Source: Jeotgalibacillus proteolyticus
GTDB taxonomy: Bacteria; Bacillota; Bacilli; Bacillales; Jeotgalibacillaceae
NCBI RefSeq assembly: GCF_002926065.1
Contig: NZ_PREZ01000010.1
Location: forward strand, 1-64,000
Length of the DNA: 64,000 bases
Direction of reading: 5' to 3'
Shown: positions 19,697-31,299 of the stretch, piece after piece
How positions within the stretch are numbered: position 1 is the first letter of the stretch
Layout of the letters: each line of letters opens with the position of its first letter
The notes under the pieces: model-generated
Told to the model about the DNA's origin: nothing
Database searches by the model: none
Seen by the model: only the letters and a program-made list of their open reading frames with translations
Position numbers and translations under genes: made by a program

Positions 19697-20395
19697 ATGG
19701 CTAAAAAAGGTAAAAAGTACGTTGAAGCAGCTAAGCTTGTAGACCGTACAACAAATTATGGTGTCACTGAAGCAATCGAGCTTGCGAAAAAAACAAGCGT
19801 TGTGAATTTTGATGCAACAGTAGAGGTAGCATTCCGTCTTGGAATCGATACTCGTAAAAACGATCAGCAAATCCGTGGAGCAGTAGTTCTTCCAAACGGA
19901 ACAGGTAAAACGCAAAGTGTTCTTGTTTTCGCTAAAGGCGAAAAAGCAAAAGAAGCTGAAGCTGCAGGAGCTGACTTTGTTGGCGAAGGCGACCTTGTTC
20001 AAAAAATTCAGGGCGGCTGGTTTGATTTTGACGTAATCGTTGCTACACCTGACATGATGGGTGAAGTTGGTAAGCTTGGACGTGTCCTTGGACCAAAAGG
20101 CTTAATGCCAAACCCGAAAACAGGCACTGTAACATTTGATGTTGACAAGGCTGTTAAAGAAATCAAGGCTGGTAAAGTGGAATACCGCGCTGAAAAAGCT
20201 GGTATCATCCATGTTCCAATCGGAAAAGTTTCTTTTGAAACAGAAAAGCTTGTTGAAAACTTCAACACAATCTTTGATACAGTACAAAAAGCTAAGCCTG
20301 CTTCATCTAAGGGAACTTACATGAAGTCTGTAGCTGTAACTTCTACAATGGGTCCTGGAATCAAGATCGACGCATCTTCCGTTTCCACTAAATAA
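19697..20395 (+). CDS. rplA: 50S ribosomal protein L1
   Basis: 232 aa; forms the L1 stalk that handles deacylated tRNA at the E site and often represses its own mRNA. The conserved [17 protein letters not shown] and [16 protein letters not shown] segments are present. The second of two close ATGs (19697) is used, with GAGGAGG 7-10 nt upstream. Confidence 0.97.
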   Translation: MAKKGKKYVEAAKLVDRTTNYGVTEAIELAKKTSVVNFDATVEVAFRLGIDTRKNDQQIRGAVVLPNGTGKTQSVLVFAKGEKAKEAEAAGADFVGEGDLVQKIQGGWFDFDVIVATPDMMGEVGKLGRVLGPKGLMPNPKTGTVTFDVDKAVKEIKAGKVEYRAEKAGIIHVPIGKVSFETEKLVENFNTIFDTVQKAKPASSKGTYMKSVAVTSTMGPGIKIDASSVSTK

Positions 20396-20411
20396 TAAAT
20401 TTAAAATAATA

Positions 20412-20440
20412 TTGACACAGCGCTTTTAATCTGCTAAGAT
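20412..20440 (+). promoter_or_regulatory. sigma-A promoter of rplJL
   Basis: Perfect TTGACA (20412-20417) and TAAGAT (20435-20440) with a 17-bp spacer, directly after rplA and before the L10 leader. Confidence 0.85.
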
Positions 20441-20454
20441 TTGAAACGTTGTGT

Positions 20455-20592
20455 AAGTATATAACATTTGTACCGTAGACAGTAGGTGTCCTTTAGGGGA
20501 CTTAATTTCCTGCCGAGGTCATGACGATAAAGAATTCTTTTATTGAAATGATATGCCTCAATGTCTGCATCGGACATTGGGGCTTTTTGAAT
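20455..20592 (+). promoter_or_regulatory. L10 leader with attenuator (rplJL)
   Basis: The stretch has the features of the Firmicute L10 leader: a GTAGACAGTAGGTG segment, CTGCCGAGGTCATGACGA, and a final terminator stem. In that stem GCCTCAATGTC (20555-20565) pairs with GACATTGGGGC (20573-20583), followed by TTTTT. Binding of the L10-L12 complex is known to favour termination, giving autogenous control of both proteins. Confidence 0.88.
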
Positions 20593-20642
20593 GATCGAAC
20601 GGTATAAATGACGCTCCAGATAAATCAACAGGAGGTGTTAAG

Positions 20643-21143
20643 ATGAGCAGCATTATCGAGCAAAAGAAACAACTCGTAACTGAAATCCAGGAAAAGCTAC
20701 AAGGAAGTGTATCAACAGTCGTTGTAGATTACCGTGGACTTTCTGTTGCAGAAGTAACTGAGCTACGTAAGTCACTTCGTGAAGCCGGTGTTGAATTCAA
20801 GGTTTACAAGAACTCAATGACGCGCAGAGCGGCTGAAGCGGCTGGTCTTGAAGGGTTAAATGAAAATCTTACTGGACCAAACGCAATTGCATTCTCTACT
20901 GAGGATGTAGTAGCACCAGCGAAAATCATTAACGAATTCGCAAAGAAACACGAAGCGCTTGAAATCAAAGCGGGTGTCATGGAAGGTAATATCATTTCTG
21001 TTGAAGAAGTTAAAGCACTTGCTGAGCTTCCATCACGTGAAGGTCTTCTTTCTATGCTTCTTAGCGTACTTCAAGCACCAATTCGCGGATTTGCCGTTGC
21101 AACTAAAGCAGTTGCAGACCAAAAAGAAGAACAGGGCGCTTAA
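20643..21143 (+). CDS. rplJ: 50S ribosomal protein L10
   Basis: 166 aa. Forms the base of the L7/L12 stalk. The globular N-terminal domain contains [18 protein letters not shown]; the C-terminal helix (residues ~135-160) carries the L12 dimers encoded by the next gene. Translation starts at an ATG behind CAGGAGGTG, after the attenuator. Confidence 0.97.
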   Translation: MSSIIEQKKQLVTEIQEKLQGSVSTVVVDYRGLSVAEVTELRKSLREAGVEFKVYKNSMTRRAAEAAGLEGLNENLTGPNAIAFSTEDVVAPAKIINEFAKKHEALEIKAGVMEGNIISVEEVKALAELPSREGLLSMLLSVLQAPIRGFAVATKAVADQKEEQGA

Positions 21144-21217
21144 TTTAAAGCTCCTGCAAGCCGGATGAGAAATCATCTAAAAACAAAACTAAACATCCAC
21201 TAAGGAGGAACTATATC

Positions 21218-21580
21218 ATGACTAAAGAACAAATGATCGAAGCTATCAAAGAAATGTCCGTTCTTGAACTAAACGACCTTGTAAAAGCAATCGAAGAAGA
21301 ATTCGGTGTATCTGCTGCTGCTCCTGTAGCTGCTGCTGGTGCTGGTGGCGGAGAAGCTGCTGCTGAGCAAACTGAATTTGATGTAATCCTTACAAACGCT
21401 GGTTCACAAAAAATCAAAGTTATCAAAGCAGTTCGTGAAATCACTGGTCTTGGCTTGAAAGAAGCTAAAGAAGTAGTTGACAACACTCCTAAAACTGTTA
21501 AAGAAGGCATTTCTAAAGAAGAAGCTGAAGAACTTAAAGCTAAGCTTGAAGAAGTTGGAGCTGGCGTAGAAGTTAAGTAA
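21218..21580 (+). CDS. rplL: 50S ribosomal protein L7/L12
   Basis: 120-aa stalk protein that recruits translational GTPases. An N-terminal dimerisation domain, an Ala/Gly hinge (around residues 34-50) and a C-terminal factor-binding domain ([20 protein letters not shown]) are all visible. It pairs with rplJ under the same leader. Confidence 0.98.
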   Translation: MTKEQMIEAIKEMSVLELNDLVKAIEEEFGVSAAAPVAAAGAGGGEAAAEQTEFDVILTNAGSQKIKVIKAVREITGLGLKEAKEVVDNTPKTVKEGISKEEAEELKAKLEEVGAGVEVK

Positions 21581-21596
21581 TAACTTGTTAAAGAAA

Positions 21597-21626
21597 AAGC
21601 TCGCTTGAATAGGCGGGCTTTTTTTT
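21597..21626 (+). terminator. terminator after rplL
   Basis: Stem AAGCTCGCT...AGGCGGGCTT with G-T pairs, followed by eight Ts. It ends the rplJL transcript. Confidence 0.88.
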
Positions 21627-21708
21627 ACCTGTTTTACTGACAGGGGATTTTTGCTTTCGTTAAGGTAAAAGCCACTGGAAAAATGAAGACACGGGAGGGT
21701 GATCTGGA

Positions 21709-22311
21709 ATGTCAGATCATTATTATTCCAAAACTCCGGGAGCTGAAAGTAATCCGCAATGGTGGAACTTTACCCTGCGCGGGCACAGCATGCGTTTTAA
21801 AACAGACCACGGTGTCTTTTCAAAAAACGAGGTTGATTTTGGCTCACGGGTCTTGATTGATTCATTTAGAGAGCCTGAAATAGAGGGGCCGATTTTAGAT
21901 GTAGGCTGCGGTTACGGGCCGATCGGTTTAACGCTGGCAAAAAGCTTTGAAACGCGGGATGTTCATCTTGTAGATGTCAACAATCGTGCGCTAGAACTAG
22001 CGCGAGAGAATGCTATGCAGAATGAAGTGCCTTCTGTAAAAGTATATGAGAGTGATTGCCTTGACCAAGTGACCTTTACCGGTTTTGCAGCAATTGTCAC
22101 GAACCCGCCTATTCGGGCAGGCAAAAAGGTTGTGCACCAAATCTTTGAACAGAGTTTCAATCATCTGGCTCCTGGCGGGGAGCTGTGGGTTGTTATTCAG
22201 AAAAAGCAGGGTGCCCCTTCAGCAAGGGTTAAAATGGAAGAGCTTTTCGGAAATACGGAAGTCGTCAGCAAGAGCAAAGGCTACTTTATTTTCAGAGCTA
22301 AAAAGGTTTGA
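21709..22311 (+). CDS. ybxB: RsmC-like 16S rRNA guanine N2-methyltransferase (YbxB)
   Basis: 200 aa class I SAM methyltransferase. The SAM site reads LDVGCGYGPIG (around residues 64-74). The catalytic N6/N2-type motif is NPPI (around 131-134), as in RsmC/YbxB proteins that methylate 16S rRNA. It has its own ribosome binding site (GGGAGGGTGA) between rplL and rpoB, the conserved Bacillus position. The exact target nucleotide is inferred. Confidence 0.88.
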   Translation: MSDHYYSKTPGAESNPQWWNFTLRGHSMRFKTDHGVFSKNEVDFGSRVLIDSFREPEIEGPILDVGCGYGPIGLTLAKSFETRDVHLVDVNNRALELARENAMQNEVPSVKVYESDCLDQVTFTGFAAIVTNPPIRAGKKVVHQIFEQSFNHLAPGGELWVVIQKKQGAPSARVKMEELFGNTEVVSKSKGYFIFRAKKV

Positions 22312-22333
22312 CCCGTAAGATCTCTTATGATAC

Positions 22334-22339
22334 TATAAT
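22334..22339 (+). promoter_or_regulatory. possible -10 box for rpoBC
   Basis: A perfect TATAAT lies about 200 nt upstream of rpoB in an AT-rich tract, but no good -35 box is found at 16-18 bp. It is a weak candidate for a promoter inside the rplL-ybxB-rpoB interval. Confidence 0.35.
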
Positions 22340-22477
22340 AAGATGTAAAATTATTAAAGTCAGAAAGTATGTCTATTTGTATAAATGGATAGTTTTCTGG
22401 CAATAATGGTTTAAATAATTGTTCTTTATGATAGAAAATGTGGTCAATAATAGCCTCGTTTTCTATTTGTCTTATGT

Positions 22478-22506
22478 CCATTTTGTGATGACATTGAGCA
22501 AAATGG
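22478..22506 (+). promoter_or_regulatory. hairpin in the rpoB leader
   Basis: CCATTTTG (22478-22485) pairs with CAAAATGG (22499-22506), an 8-bp perfect stem ending 36 nt before the rpoB start. No T-tract follows, so it is not a simple terminator. Confidence 0.4.
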
Positions 22507-22542
22507 GCTCTATCAAAACGCTTGATTTGAGGGGTGAATCAG

Positions 22543-25500
22543 TTGACAGGTCAACTAGTTCAGTATGGACGACACCGCCAACGCAGAAGTTTTGCGCGTA
22601 TCAGTGAGGTATTGGAACTTCCGAATCTTATTGAGATTCAGACAGCTTCCTATGAATGGTTTTTAGAAGAAGGATTGAGAGAAATGTTTCGCGATATTTC
22701 CCCAATCGAAGACTTCACTGGAAACCTTTCACTAGAATTTATTGATTATAGCCTTGGTGAGCCAAAGTATTCAGTAGATGAATCCAAAGAGCGCGACGTA
22801 ACGTATTCTGCTCCGCTTCGTGTTAAGGTTCGACTGTTGAATAAAGAAACCGGAGAAGTAAAAGATCAAGACGTATTCATGGGAGATTTTCCTCTTATGA
22901 CAGATACGGGTACCTTCATCATTAATGGTGCTGAACGCGTAATCGTATCACAGCTTGTTCGATCGCCGAGTGTGTACTTCCATGGCAAAATGGATAAAAA
23001 CGGTAAGAGAGGCTTTGGTGCAACGGTTATTCCAAACCGCGGTGCCTGGCTTGAGTATGAAACAGATGCAAAAGATGTGGTGCACGTTCGAATCGATCGT
23101 ACCCGTAAACTTCCTGTAACTGTTTTATTACGTGCGCTTGGCTTTGGTACAGATCAGGAAATTATTGATCTGATCGGAGACAATGAGTACATCCGTAATA
23201 CATTAGAAAAAGATAACACAGAAAACGTAGAAAAGGCATTGCTTGAAATCTATGAGCGTCTTCGCCCTGGTGAACCGCCAACAGTAGATAATGCTAAAAG
23301 CCTCTTGGAATCTCGTTTCTTTGATCCTAAGCGTTACGACCTTGCAAATGTAGGTCGTTATAAAATGAATAAAAAGCTTCACATTAAGAATCGTTTGTTT
23401 GGGCAAGTGCTGGCGGAAACACTAGCAGACCCTGAAACAGGAGAGATTCTAGCAGAAAAAGGAACAACCCTTGACCGGAGAAATCTTGATAAGCTTATCC
23501 CGTATCTTGAAAACGGAGTCGGCTTTAAGACAATCAATCAAGTAGGTGGTGTAATCGAAGAAGACTTAACGCTTCAGGCGATTAAAATCCAGGTTCCAAA
23601 TGCAGACAGCGACAAGGAAATTACTGTACTAGGAAATGCTTATGTCGATGACAGTGTGAAAAACATCACGCCTGCCGATATCATTTCTTCTATCAGCTAC
23701 TTCTTTAACCTTCTGCACGGTGTCGGCCTAACGGATGATATTGATCATCTAGGAAACCGCCGCCTGCGTTCTGTAGGTGAGCTTCTGCAGAACCAATTCC
23801 GTATCGGGCTTTCCCGTATGGAGCGTGTCGTGCGTGAGAGAATGTCCATTCAGGACACCAACACCATTACACCGCAGCAATTAATTAATATCCGTCCTGT
23901 TATTGCATCAATTAAAGAGTTCTTCGGAAGCTCTCAATTATCGCAGTTCATGGACCAGACTAACCCGCTGGCTGAATTAACACATAAACGCCGTCTATCG
24001 GCGCTTGGACCTGGTGGTTTAACGCGTGAGCGCGCAGGCTTTGAAGTGCGTGACGTTCACTATTCCCACTACGGCCGTATGTGTCCAATTGAAACGCCTG
24101 AGGGACCAAACATCGGACTAATCAACTCTTTATCAAGTTTTGCGAAGGTAAATCGTTTCGGATTTATTGAAACACCTTATCGTCGTGTTGACCCTGAGAC
24201 AGGGAAGGTTACCGACCGGATTGATTACCTGACTGCTGATGAAGAAGATAACTACGTAGTGGCACAGGCAAATGCCCGTTTAGGTGATGATGGTTCATTC
24301 CTTGATGATGAAGTTGTTTCCCGTTTCCGCGGTGACAACCAGGTTATCAGACGTGATCGCTTAGATTACATGGATGTATCACCAAAACAAGTAGTGTCTG
24401 CAGCGACAGCGTGTATTCCTTTCTTAGAAAACGATGACTCCAACCGTGCTCTAATGGGAGCGAACATGCAGCGTCAGGCAGTTCCTTTATTGAACCCTGA
24501 AGCACCATTCGTAGGTACTGGAATGGAGCACGTTTCAGCGAAGGATTCAGGTGCTGCTGTTATTAATAAGCATGAAGGTATTGTTGAGCGCGTTCAGGCG
24601 AGCCAGGTTTGGGTTCGCAGAATTGTCGATATCGACGGCAAGGAAACAGAAGGCGATCTTGATAAATACAAAATGCAAAAATTTATTCGTTCCAATCAGG
24701 GAACTTGTTATAACCAACGCCCGATCGTGGCTGTTGGCGACCGCGTAGTGAAAGGCGAAATTCTTGCTGATGGTCCTTCAATGGAAAAAGGTGAGCTTGC
24801 GCTTGGACGTAACGTGCTGGTTGGCTTCATGACATGGGATGGCTACAACTATGAGGATGCCGTTATCATGAGTGAGCGCCTTGTAAAAGACGATGTATAT
24901 ACGTCGATCCATATTGAAGAATATGAGTCGGAGTCACGTGATACAAAGCTTGGACCAGAGGAAATTACCCGTGATATTCCAAACGTCGGTGAGGATGCAC
25001 TTCGCAATCTTGATGAGCGCGGAATCATTCGTATCGGTGCGGAAGTAAAAGACGGAGACATTCTTGTCGGTAAAGTTACGCCTAAGGGTGTTACTGAATT
25101 AACTGCGGAAGAGCGTTTGCTGCACGCCATTTTTGGTGAAAAAGCGCGTGAAGTCCGTGATACTTCTCTTCGTGTGCCGCATGGTGCAGGTGGAATTATC
25201 CTTGATGTGAAGATCTTTAACCGTGAAGACGGTGATGAGCTTCCGCCGGGCGTTAATCAGCTGGTTCGTGCTTATATCGTTCAAAAGAGAAAAATCTCTG
25301 TTGGGGATAAAATGGCCGGACGCCATGGTAACAAAGGTGTTATTTCCCGTATTTTACCTGAAGAAGATATGCCTTACATGCCAGACGGAACACCAATTGA
25401 CATCATGTTAAATCCTCTTGGTGTACCATCACGTATGAACATCGGACAAGTACTTGAAATGCACATGGGAATGGCTGCGCGTGCAATGGGTATCCATATT

Positions 25501-26103
25501 GCATCGCCAGTATTCGATGGTGCGAACGAGGAAGATGTATGGGCAACAATCGAAGAAGCCGGCATGTCACGTGACGGTAAAACGGTTCTTTATGATGGAA
25601 GATCAGGAGATCCGTTTGACAACCGTGTATCAGTTGGGGTTATGTATATGATCAAACTGGCTCACATGGTTGACGATAAGCTTCACGCTCGTTCAACTGG
25701 TCCTTACTCACTTGTTACTCAGCAGCCGCTGGGTGGTAAAGCGCAGTTTGGTGGACAGCGTTTCGGAGAAATGGAAGTATGGGCACTTGAAGCTTACGGT
25801 GCTGCTTATACGCTGCAGGAAATTCTGACCGTTAAGTCGGATGATGTTGTCGGCCGTGTTAAAACATACGAAGCGATCGTAAAAGGTGACAGTGTACCTG
25901 AACCGGGCGTACCTGAATCATTCAAAGTATTGATTAAAGAGCTTCAAAGCTTAGGTATGGACGTGAAGATGCTGTCAAGCAATGATGAAGAGATTGAAAT
26001 GCGTGATCTTGACGATGAAGAAGACATTCATCAGGCAGATGCGTTGAATATTGCACCGGAAGCCGATGCATTAACATCAGAAACCGTTGCGACAAAAGAA
26101 TGA
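22543..26103 (+). CDS. rpoB: DNA-directed RNA polymerase beta subunit
   Basis: About 1186 aa, catalytic core subunit. TTG at 22543 is chosen: it gives [16 protein letters not shown] as in B. subtilis and has GAGGGGTGA just upstream, while the GTG at 22534 overlaps that site. The rifampicin region ([20 protein letters not shown]) has the wild-type residues of sensitive enzymes. The C-terminus ends in an acidic tail ([19 protein letters not shown]). It is cotranscribed with rpoC, 66 nt downstream. Confidence 0.98.
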   Translation: MTGQLVQYGRHRQRRSFARISEVLELPNLIEIQTASYEWFLEEGLREMFRDISPIEDFTGNLSLEFIDYSLGEPKYSVDESKERDVTYSAPLRVKVRLLNKETGEVKDQDVFMGDFPLMTDTGTFIINGAERVIVSQLVRSPSVYFHGKMDKNGKRGFGATVIPNRGAWLEYETDAKDVVHVRIDRTRKLPVTVLLRALGFGTDQEIIDLIGDNEYIRNTLEKDNTENVEKALLEIYERLRPGEPPTVDNAKSLLESRFFDPKRYDLANVGRYKMNKKLHIKNRLFGQVLAETLADPETGEILAEKGTTLDRRNLDKLIPYLENGVGFKTINQVGGVIEEDLTLQAIKIQVPNADSDKEITVLGNAYVDDSVKNITPADIISSISYFFNLLHGVGLTDDIDHLGNRRLRSVGELLQNQFRIGLSRMERVVRERMSIQDTNTITPQQLINIRPVIASIKEFFGSSQLSQFMDQTNPLAELTHKRRLSALGPGGLTRERAGFEVRDVHYSHYGRMCPIETPEGPNIGLINSLSSFAKVNRFGFIETPYRRVDPETGKVTDRIDYLTADEEDNYVVAQANARLGDDGSFLDDEVVSRFRGDNQVIRRDRLDYMDVSPKQVVSAATACIPFLENDDSNRALMGANMQRQAVPLLNPEAPFVGTGMEHVSAKDSGAAVINKHEGIVERVQASQVWVRRIVDIDGKETEGDLDKYKMQKFIRSNQGTCYNQRPIVAVGDRVVKGEILADGPSMEKGELALGRNVLVGFMTWDGYNYEDAVIMSERLVKDDVYTSIHIEEYESESRDTKLGPEEITRDIPNVGEDALRNLDERGIIRIGAEVKDGDILVGKVTPKGVTELTAEERLLHAIFGEKAREVRDTSLRVPHGAGGIILDVKIFNREDGDELPPGVNQLVRAYIVQKRKISVGDKMAGRHGNKGVISRILPEEDMPYMPDGTPIDIMLNPLGVPSRMNIGQVLEMHMGMAARAMGIHIASPVFDGANEEDVWATIEEAGMSRDGKTVLYDGRSGDPFDNRVSVGVMYMIKLAHMVDDKLHARSTGPYSLVTQQPLGGKAQFGGQRFGEMEVWALEAYGAAYTLQEILTVKSDDVVGRVKTYEAIVKGDSVPEPGVPESFKVLIKELQSLGMDVKMLSSNDEEIEMRDLDDEEDIHQADALNIAPEADALTSETVATKE

Positions 26104-26169
26104 GTATAACTATCGTGCAGATAACCGACAAAAGGGCAAAACCTGTAAACGAAAAGGGAGGTAGGCTCC

Positions 26170-29100
26170 TTGATAGATGTTAATAATTTTGAATACATGA
26201 AGATTGGTTTGGCAGCTCCTGACAAGATCCGTTCATGGTCTTTCGGAGAAGTCAAAAAGCCGGAAACCATTAACTATCGTACGTTGAAGCCTGAAAAAGA
26301 TGGTCTTTTCTGCGAGCGTATTTTCGGTCCCCAAAAGGACTGGGAATGCCACTGCGGTAAATACAAACGCGTCCGCTATAAGGGCGTCGTTTGTGACCGC
26401 TGTGGAGTAGAAGTTACACGCGCAAAAGTGCGCCGTGAACGTATGGGCCATATTGAATTAGCAGCACCTGTATCTCACATCTGGTACTTTAAAGGAATTC
26501 CAAGCCGTATGGGTCTTGTTCTTGACATGTCCCCGCGTGCACTGGAAGAAGTTATATACTTCGCTTCTTACGTAGTAACAGAGTCTGGTGATACAGCGCT
26601 TGAGAAAAAGCAATTGCTTTCAGAAAAAGAGTATCGCGCATATCGCGATAAATACAGCAACAAATTCCAGGCGGCAATGGGTGCAGAAGCGATCAAAAAG
26701 CTTCTTCAGGACCTTGATCTGGATAAAGAAGCTGAAATGCTTAAAGAAGAGCTCAAAACTGCTCAGGGCCAGCGTCGTACCCGTGCGATTAAACGCCTTG
26801 AAGTAGTGGAATCATTCCGTAATTCCGGAAACTATCCGGACTGGATGATTTTAGACGTACTGCCTGTCATCCCGCCGGAGCTTCGTCCGATGGTTCAATT
26901 AGACGGCGGACGTTTTGCTACTTCCGATTTAAATGATTTGTATCGTCGTGTTATTAACCGTAACAACCGCTTAAAACGTCTATTGGATCTTGGTGCTCCA
27001 AGCATCATCGTTCAAAACGAAAAGCGTATGCTTCAAGAAGCGGTTGATGCATTAATTGACAATGGCCGCCGCGGCCGTCCTGTAACCGGACCGGGTAACC
27101 GTCCGTTAAAATCTCTTTCTCATATGCTGAAAGGGAAGCAGGGACGTTTCCGTCAGAACCTTCTTGGTAAGCGTGTTGACTATTCCGGCCGTTCCGTTAT
27201 CGTGGTAGGTCCAAACCTGAAAATGTATCAGTGTGGACTTCCAAAGGAAATGGCGCTTGAATTGTTCAAGCCGTTTGTGATGAAGGAGCTTGTCGAGCGT
27301 GGTCTTGCTCACAATATTAAGAGTGCGAAACGTAAAATCGAACGCGTTCACAGTGAAGTATGGGATGTACTTGAAGATGTTATTAAAGAACACCCAGTGC
27401 TTCTTAACCGGGCACCTACACTTCACCGTCTTGGGATCCAGGCATTCGAGCCTACTCTTGTAGAAGGCCGTGCGATTCGTCTTCACCCGCTTGTATGTAC
27501 TGCATACAATGCCGATTTCGATGGTGACCAAATGGCTGTTCACGTTCCGCTTTCATCTGAAGCTCAAGCTGAAGCACGCCTGCTTATGCTGGCTGCCCAA
27601 AACATCTTGAATCCTAAGGATGGTAAGCCGGTTGTTACACCTTCTCAGGATATGGTATTAGGAAACTACTACCTGACACTTGAGCGTAAGGACGCTGTAG
27701 GGGAAGGCACAGTATTCCGGGATGCAGACGAAGTTCTTCTTGCGTATCAAAACGGATATGTACACCTTCACACCCGTATTGCGATTCATGCGAGTGCAGC
27801 GAAGAAAGAAAACTTTACGGAAGAACAAAGCAAAAAACTTCTCCTGACAACACCGGGGAAAGTTATTTTCAATGAAATTCTTCCAAAGTCATTCCCTTAC
27901 ATCAACGAGCCGACAATGGAAAACTTAGAAGTGGCAACACCGGATAAGTTCTTCGTTGATCCAACAACAGATGTAAAAGAACACATTAAATCGAGTGAAT
28001 TAATTTCACCGTTTAAAAAGAAATATCTCGGAAATGTCATCGCAGAAGTATTCAAGAGATTCCATATCACGGATACCTCAAGAATGCTTGACAGCATGAA
28101 AAACCTGGGCTTCAAACACTCTACTCGCGCTGGTATTACAATCGGTATCGCGGATATCGTTGTTCTTCCTGAGAAGCAGGAGATCTTAAATGAAGCACAA
28201 GAGAGAGTAGATAAAGTGACAAAGCAATTCCGGCGCGGTTTAATTACCGAAGAAGAGCGCTATGATCGTGTTATCTCTATCTGGAGTGCCGCGAAAGACG
28301 TTATTCAGGATAAACTGATGCTTACGCTTGACAGCCTGAATCCAATCTATATGATGAGTGATTCCGGTGCCCGTGGTAACGCATCTAACTTTACACAGCT
28401 TGCCGGTATGCGTGGTCTGATGGCCAACCCGGCTGGACGGATCATCGAGCTTCCGATCAAATCAAGTTTCCGTGAAGGTCTGACAGTACTTGAGTACTTC
28501 ATCTCTACTCACGGTGCGCGTAAGGGTCTTGCCGATACAGCTCTTAAAACAGCTGACTCAGGTTACCTTACACGTCGTCTTGTTGATGTGGCGCAGGATG
28601 TTATCGTTCGTGAAGAGGATTGCGGAACTGACCGCGGACTTCGTGTAAGTGCGCTGAAAGATGGCACTGAAACGATCGAACCACTTGAAGAGCGTCTGGA
28701 AGGCCGTTATTCAAACCAAACAGTTAAACACCCTAAAACAGGTAAAGCATTTGTAAAACGCAACGAGCTGATTACAGAAGATATCGCGCGTCAAATTATT
28801 GAAGCAGGTATTGAAGAAGTATCGATCCGTTCAGCGTTTACATGTAACACCCGTCATGGTGTCTGTGAAAAATGTTATGGTAAGAACCTTGCAACTGGTG
28901 AAAAGGTTGAAGTGGGAGAAGCAGTCGGTATTATCGCTGCCCAGTCAATCGGTGAGCCGGGAACTCAGCTTACAATGCGTACATTCCATACAGGAGGGGT
29001 AGCAGGAGACGATATTACACAAGGTCTTCCGCGTATCCAGGAGATTTTTGAAGCCCGTAACCCGAAAGGTCAGGCGGTCATCTCTGAAATCGATGGAGTA

Positions 29101-29766
29101 GTAACAGCTGTAAGCGAAGGCAAAGACCGTCAGCAGGAAATCACAGTTAAAGGTGATGTAGAAACAAGAAGCTACACAGCTCCTTATACTGCACGCCTGA
29201 AAGTAGCGGTGGATGATACAATTGCCAGAGGACAGGAACTGACAGAAGGTTCTATTGATCCGAAAGAATTGATCAAAATCCGTGACGTCGCGGCTGTACA
29301 GGAATACTTACTGAAAGAAGTTCAAAAAGTATACCGTATGCAGGGCGTTGAGATCGGTGACAAGCACGTAGAGGTAATGGTCCGCCAGATGCTTCGCAAG
29401 GTGCGTGTAATTGAAGCCGGTGAAACAGAACTACTGCCAGGATCACTGCTTGATGTCCATCAATTTATGGAAGCCAATCAACAGGTAATATTGACAGGAA
29501 AGAAACCGGCAACAGGCCGCCCGCTGATTCTTGGAATCACAAAAGCGTCGCTTGAAACTGAATCTTTCCTATCAGCAGCATCCTTCCAGGAAACAACCCG
29601 TGTCCTTACGGATGCAGCAATAAAAGGTAAGCGTGATGAATTGCTTGGTCTAAAAGAAAATGTAATCATCGGTAAGCTTGTTCCAGCCGGAACAGGAATG
29701 CAGCGCTATCGCCAGGCGGAAATTGAATCGGAAGATACTGTTGAAGAAGCAGTTTCTGTCGAATAG
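26170..29766 (+). CDS. rpoC: DNA-directed RNA polymerase beta' subunit
   Basis: 1198 aa. It begins at a TTG behind GGGAGGTAGG. The N-terminal zinc finger (CHC...CDRC, around residues 60-78) and the catalytic NADFDGD loop (447-453) with three magnesium-binding aspartates are intact. The second zinc site (CGT...[11 protein letters not shown]) and the trigger loop region ([11 protein letters not shown]) are present. Assembles with RpoB and RpoA (48807-49751). Confidence 0.98.
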   Translation: MIDVNNFEYMKIGLAAPDKIRSWSFGEVKKPETINYRTLKPEKDGLFCERIFGPQKDWECHCGKYKRVRYKGVVCDRCGVEVTRAKVRRERMGHIELAAPVSHIWYFKGIPSRMGLVLDMSPRALEEVIYFASYVVTESGDTALEKKQLLSEKEYRAYRDKYSNKFQAAMGAEAIKKLLQDLDLDKEAEMLKEELKTAQGQRRTRAIKRLEVVESFRNSGNYPDWMILDVLPVIPPELRPMVQLDGGRFATSDLNDLYRRVINRNNRLKRLLDLGAPSIIVQNEKRMLQEAVDALIDNGRRGRPVTGPGNRPLKSLSHMLKGKQGRFRQNLLGKRVDYSGRSVIVVGPNLKMYQCGLPKEMALELFKPFVMKELVERGLAHNIKSAKRKIERVHSEVWDVLEDVIKEHPVLLNRAPTLHRLGIQAFEPTLVEGRAIRLHPLVCTAYNADFDGDQMAVHVPLSSEAQAEARLLMLAAQNILNPKDGKPVVTPSQDMVLGNYYLTLERKDAVGEGTVFRDADEVLLAYQNGYVHLHTRIAIHASAAKKENFTEEQSKKLLLTTPGKVIFNEILPKSFPYINEPTMENLEVATPDKFFVDPTTDVKEHIKSSELISPFKKKYLGNVIAEVFKRFHITDTSRMLDSMKNLGFKHSTRAGITIGIADIVVLPEKQEILNEAQERVDKVTKQFRRGLITEEERYDRVISIWSAAKDVIQDKLMLTLDSLNPIYMMSDSGARGNASNFTQLAGMRGLMANPAGRIIELPIKSSFREGLTVLEYFISTHGARKGLADTALKTADSGYLTRRLVDVAQDVIVREEDCGTDRGLRVSALKDGTETIEPLEERLEGRYSNQTVKHPKTGKAFVKRNELITEDIARQIIEAGIEEVSIRSAFTCNTRHGVCEKCYGKNLATGEKVEVGEAVGIIAAQSIGEPGTQLTMRTFHTGGVAGDDITQGLPRIQEIFEARNPKGQAVISEIDGVVTAVSEGKDRQQEITVKGDVETRSYTAPYTARLKVAVDDTIARGQELTEGSIDPKELIKIRDVAAVQEYLLKEVQKVYRMQGVEIGDKHVEVMVRQMLRKVRVIEAGETELLPGSLLDVHQFMEANQQVILTGKKPATGRPLILGITKASLETESFLSAASFQETTRVLTDAAIKGKRDELLGLKENVIIGKLVPAGTGMQRYRQAEIESEDTVEEAVSVE

Positions 29767-29831
29767 TTCAATTGAAGCCGCTGCCGGCACTCTTTCATTT
29801 TGAAAGACAAAAGGCAGCTCATTACTTTTAA

Positions 29832-29878
29832 TGAGAATGCGATACCGAACACTGGTATCGCATTCTCAATTTATTTTT
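29832..29878 (+). terminator. strong terminator after rpoC
   Basis: A perfect 15-bp stem (29832-29846 with 29854-29868; GAGAATGCGATACC on the left arm) with a 7-base loop is followed by a T-rich tract. It separates the rpoBC unit from the str operon. Confidence 0.92.
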
Positions 29879-29885
29879 AATATTG

Positions 29886-29914
29886 TTGACATCAACTAGA
29901 TGAGATGATAATAT
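29886..29914 (+). promoter_or_regulatory. sigma-A promoter of the str operon (rplGB-rpsL)
   Basis: TTGACA (29886-29891) and TAATAT (29909-29914) with a 17-bp spacer follow the rpoC terminator. The transcript would begin before rplGB and run through rpsL, rpsG and fusA. Confidence 0.88.
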
Positions 29915-29962
29915 ATTCAAGGTTGCTCCTATTCGTAACCTGTTACTTTGGAGGATATGAAG

Positions 29963-30211
29963 ATGTCTTATGAAAAAGTATCACAGGCTAAACACATCAT
30001 TGTAGGATCCAAACAAGTCGTAAAGGCCCTCAAGGCAGGTACTATCCGAGAGGTGATCGTCGCTGATGATGCGGATGTTTATGTGATTGATAAAATCATA
30101 CACACCGCTAATGATATGAACGTGTCAGTTTCCCATGTCGACTCAATGAAGAAGCTGGGGAAAGCATGCGGGATCGAAGTCGGTGCTGCTGCGGTAGCCG
30201 TTACTATTTAA
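29963..30211 (+). CDS. rplGB: L7Ae-family ribosomal protein (YbxF/RplGB)
   Basis: 82-aa K-turn-binding protein of the L7Ae/L30e fold. The nucleotide-binding region reads [27 protein letters not shown], followed by [25 protein letters not shown] at 29963 is taken since GGAGGA lies 7 nt upstream. In Bacillus the homologue binds K-turn RNAs and associates with ribosomes, but its physiological role is unclear. Confidence 0.92.
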   Translation: MSYEKVSQAKHIIVGSKQVVKALKAGTIREVIVADDADVYVIDKIIHTANDMNVSVSHVDSMKKLGKACGIEVGAAAVAVTI

Positions 30212-30314
30212 AGATGTTTTTGTAGACTAGTACTACAAAGACTTTGTTTTTGCCCAAAAATGAACCACCTGGATGTGTGGGCTTACAACAATTTTGAAGG
30301 GAGGAAAAAAACTC

Positions 30315-30734
30315 ATGCCAACTATTAACCAATTAGTGCGCAAGCCGCGTCAATCTAAAGGCACAAAGTCAACTTCACCAGCACTTAACAGAGGGTACAA
30401 CAGCTTTAAGAAGAAAGCGACTAACGTATCTTCTCCACAAAAACGTGGTGTTTGTACTCGTGTAGGTACGATGACTCCGAAGAAACCAAACTCGGCTCTT
30501 CGTAAATATGCGCGTGTACGTTTGACTAACATGATCGAGGTAACTGCGTATATCCCAGGTATCGGCCACAATCTTCAAGAGCACAGTGTTGTTCTTATCC
30601 GTGGCGGACGTGTAAAGGATTTACCAGGGGTACGTTACCACATCGTTCGTGGTGCTCTTGATACAGCTGGTGTAGACGGACGTCGTCAAGGTCGTTCTCT
30701 ATACGGTACTAAGAAACCAAAAGAAAAGAAATAA
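30315..30734 (+). CDS. rpsL: 30S ribosomal protein S12
   Basis: 139 aa decoding-centre protein. [17 protein letters not shown] carries the lysine associated with streptomycin sensitivity, so no classical resistance substitution is seen there; [16 protein letters not shown] follows. ATG at 30315 behind GGGAGG. Confidence 0.98.
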   Translation: MPTINQLVRKPRQSKGTKSTSPALNRGYNSFKKKATNVSSPQKRGVCTRVGTMTPKKPNSALRKYARVRLTNMIEVTAYIPGIGHNLQEHSVVLIRGGRVKDLPGVRYHIVRGALDTAGVDGRRQGRSLYGTKKPKEKK

Positions 30735-30778
30735 TCTATTAAATAAAATTTGATTTTCTCGTGAAAGGAGGAACATAC

Positions 30779-31249
30779 ATGCCTCGTAAAGGTGCAGTAG
30801 CAAAACGTGACGTGTTGCCAGATCCGATTTATAATTCGAAACTGGTTACTCGTTTAATTAATAAAATCATGATTGACGGTAAGAGAGGTACAGCTCAAAA
30901 AATTCTTTATTCAGCGTTTGATGTAATCCAGGAACGCAGCGGTAAAGATGCTCTTGAGGTGTTCGATCAAGGTCTTAAGAACATCATGCCAGTTCTTGAA
31001 GTTCGCGCACGCCGTGTTGGTGGAGCTAACTATCAGGTGCCGGTTGAAGTTCGCCCTGAACGCCGTACTACTCTTGGTCTTCGCTGGTTAGTAAACTACG
31101 CTCGTCTTCGTGGAGAAAAAACGATGGAAGAGCGTCTTGCTAATGAAATTCTTGACGCAGCAAACAACACTGGAGCTGCAGTGAAGAAACGTGAAGATAC
31201 ACACAAAATGGCGGAAGCAAATAAAGCATTTGCTCACTACCGCTGGTAA
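30779..31249 (+). CDS. rpsG: 30S ribosomal protein S7
   Basis: 156 aa; nucleates the 30S head and contacts the E-site tRNA. The family core [14 protein letters not shown] and the C-terminal [20 protein letters not shown] are present. ATG at 30779 follows GAAAGGAGGA. Middle gene of the str operon. Confidence 0.98.
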   Translation: MPRKGAVAKRDVLPDPIYNSKLVTRLINKIMIDGKRGTAQKILYSAFDVIQERSGKDALEVFDQGLKNIMPVLEVRARRVGGANYQVPVEVRPERRTTLGLRWLVNYARLRGEKTMEERLANEILDAANNTGAAVKKREDTHKMAEANKAFAHYRW

Positions 31250-31299
31250 GATCAAAATCAGTTTTTACCATATTATCATTTTAGGAAGGAGAAAGACCC

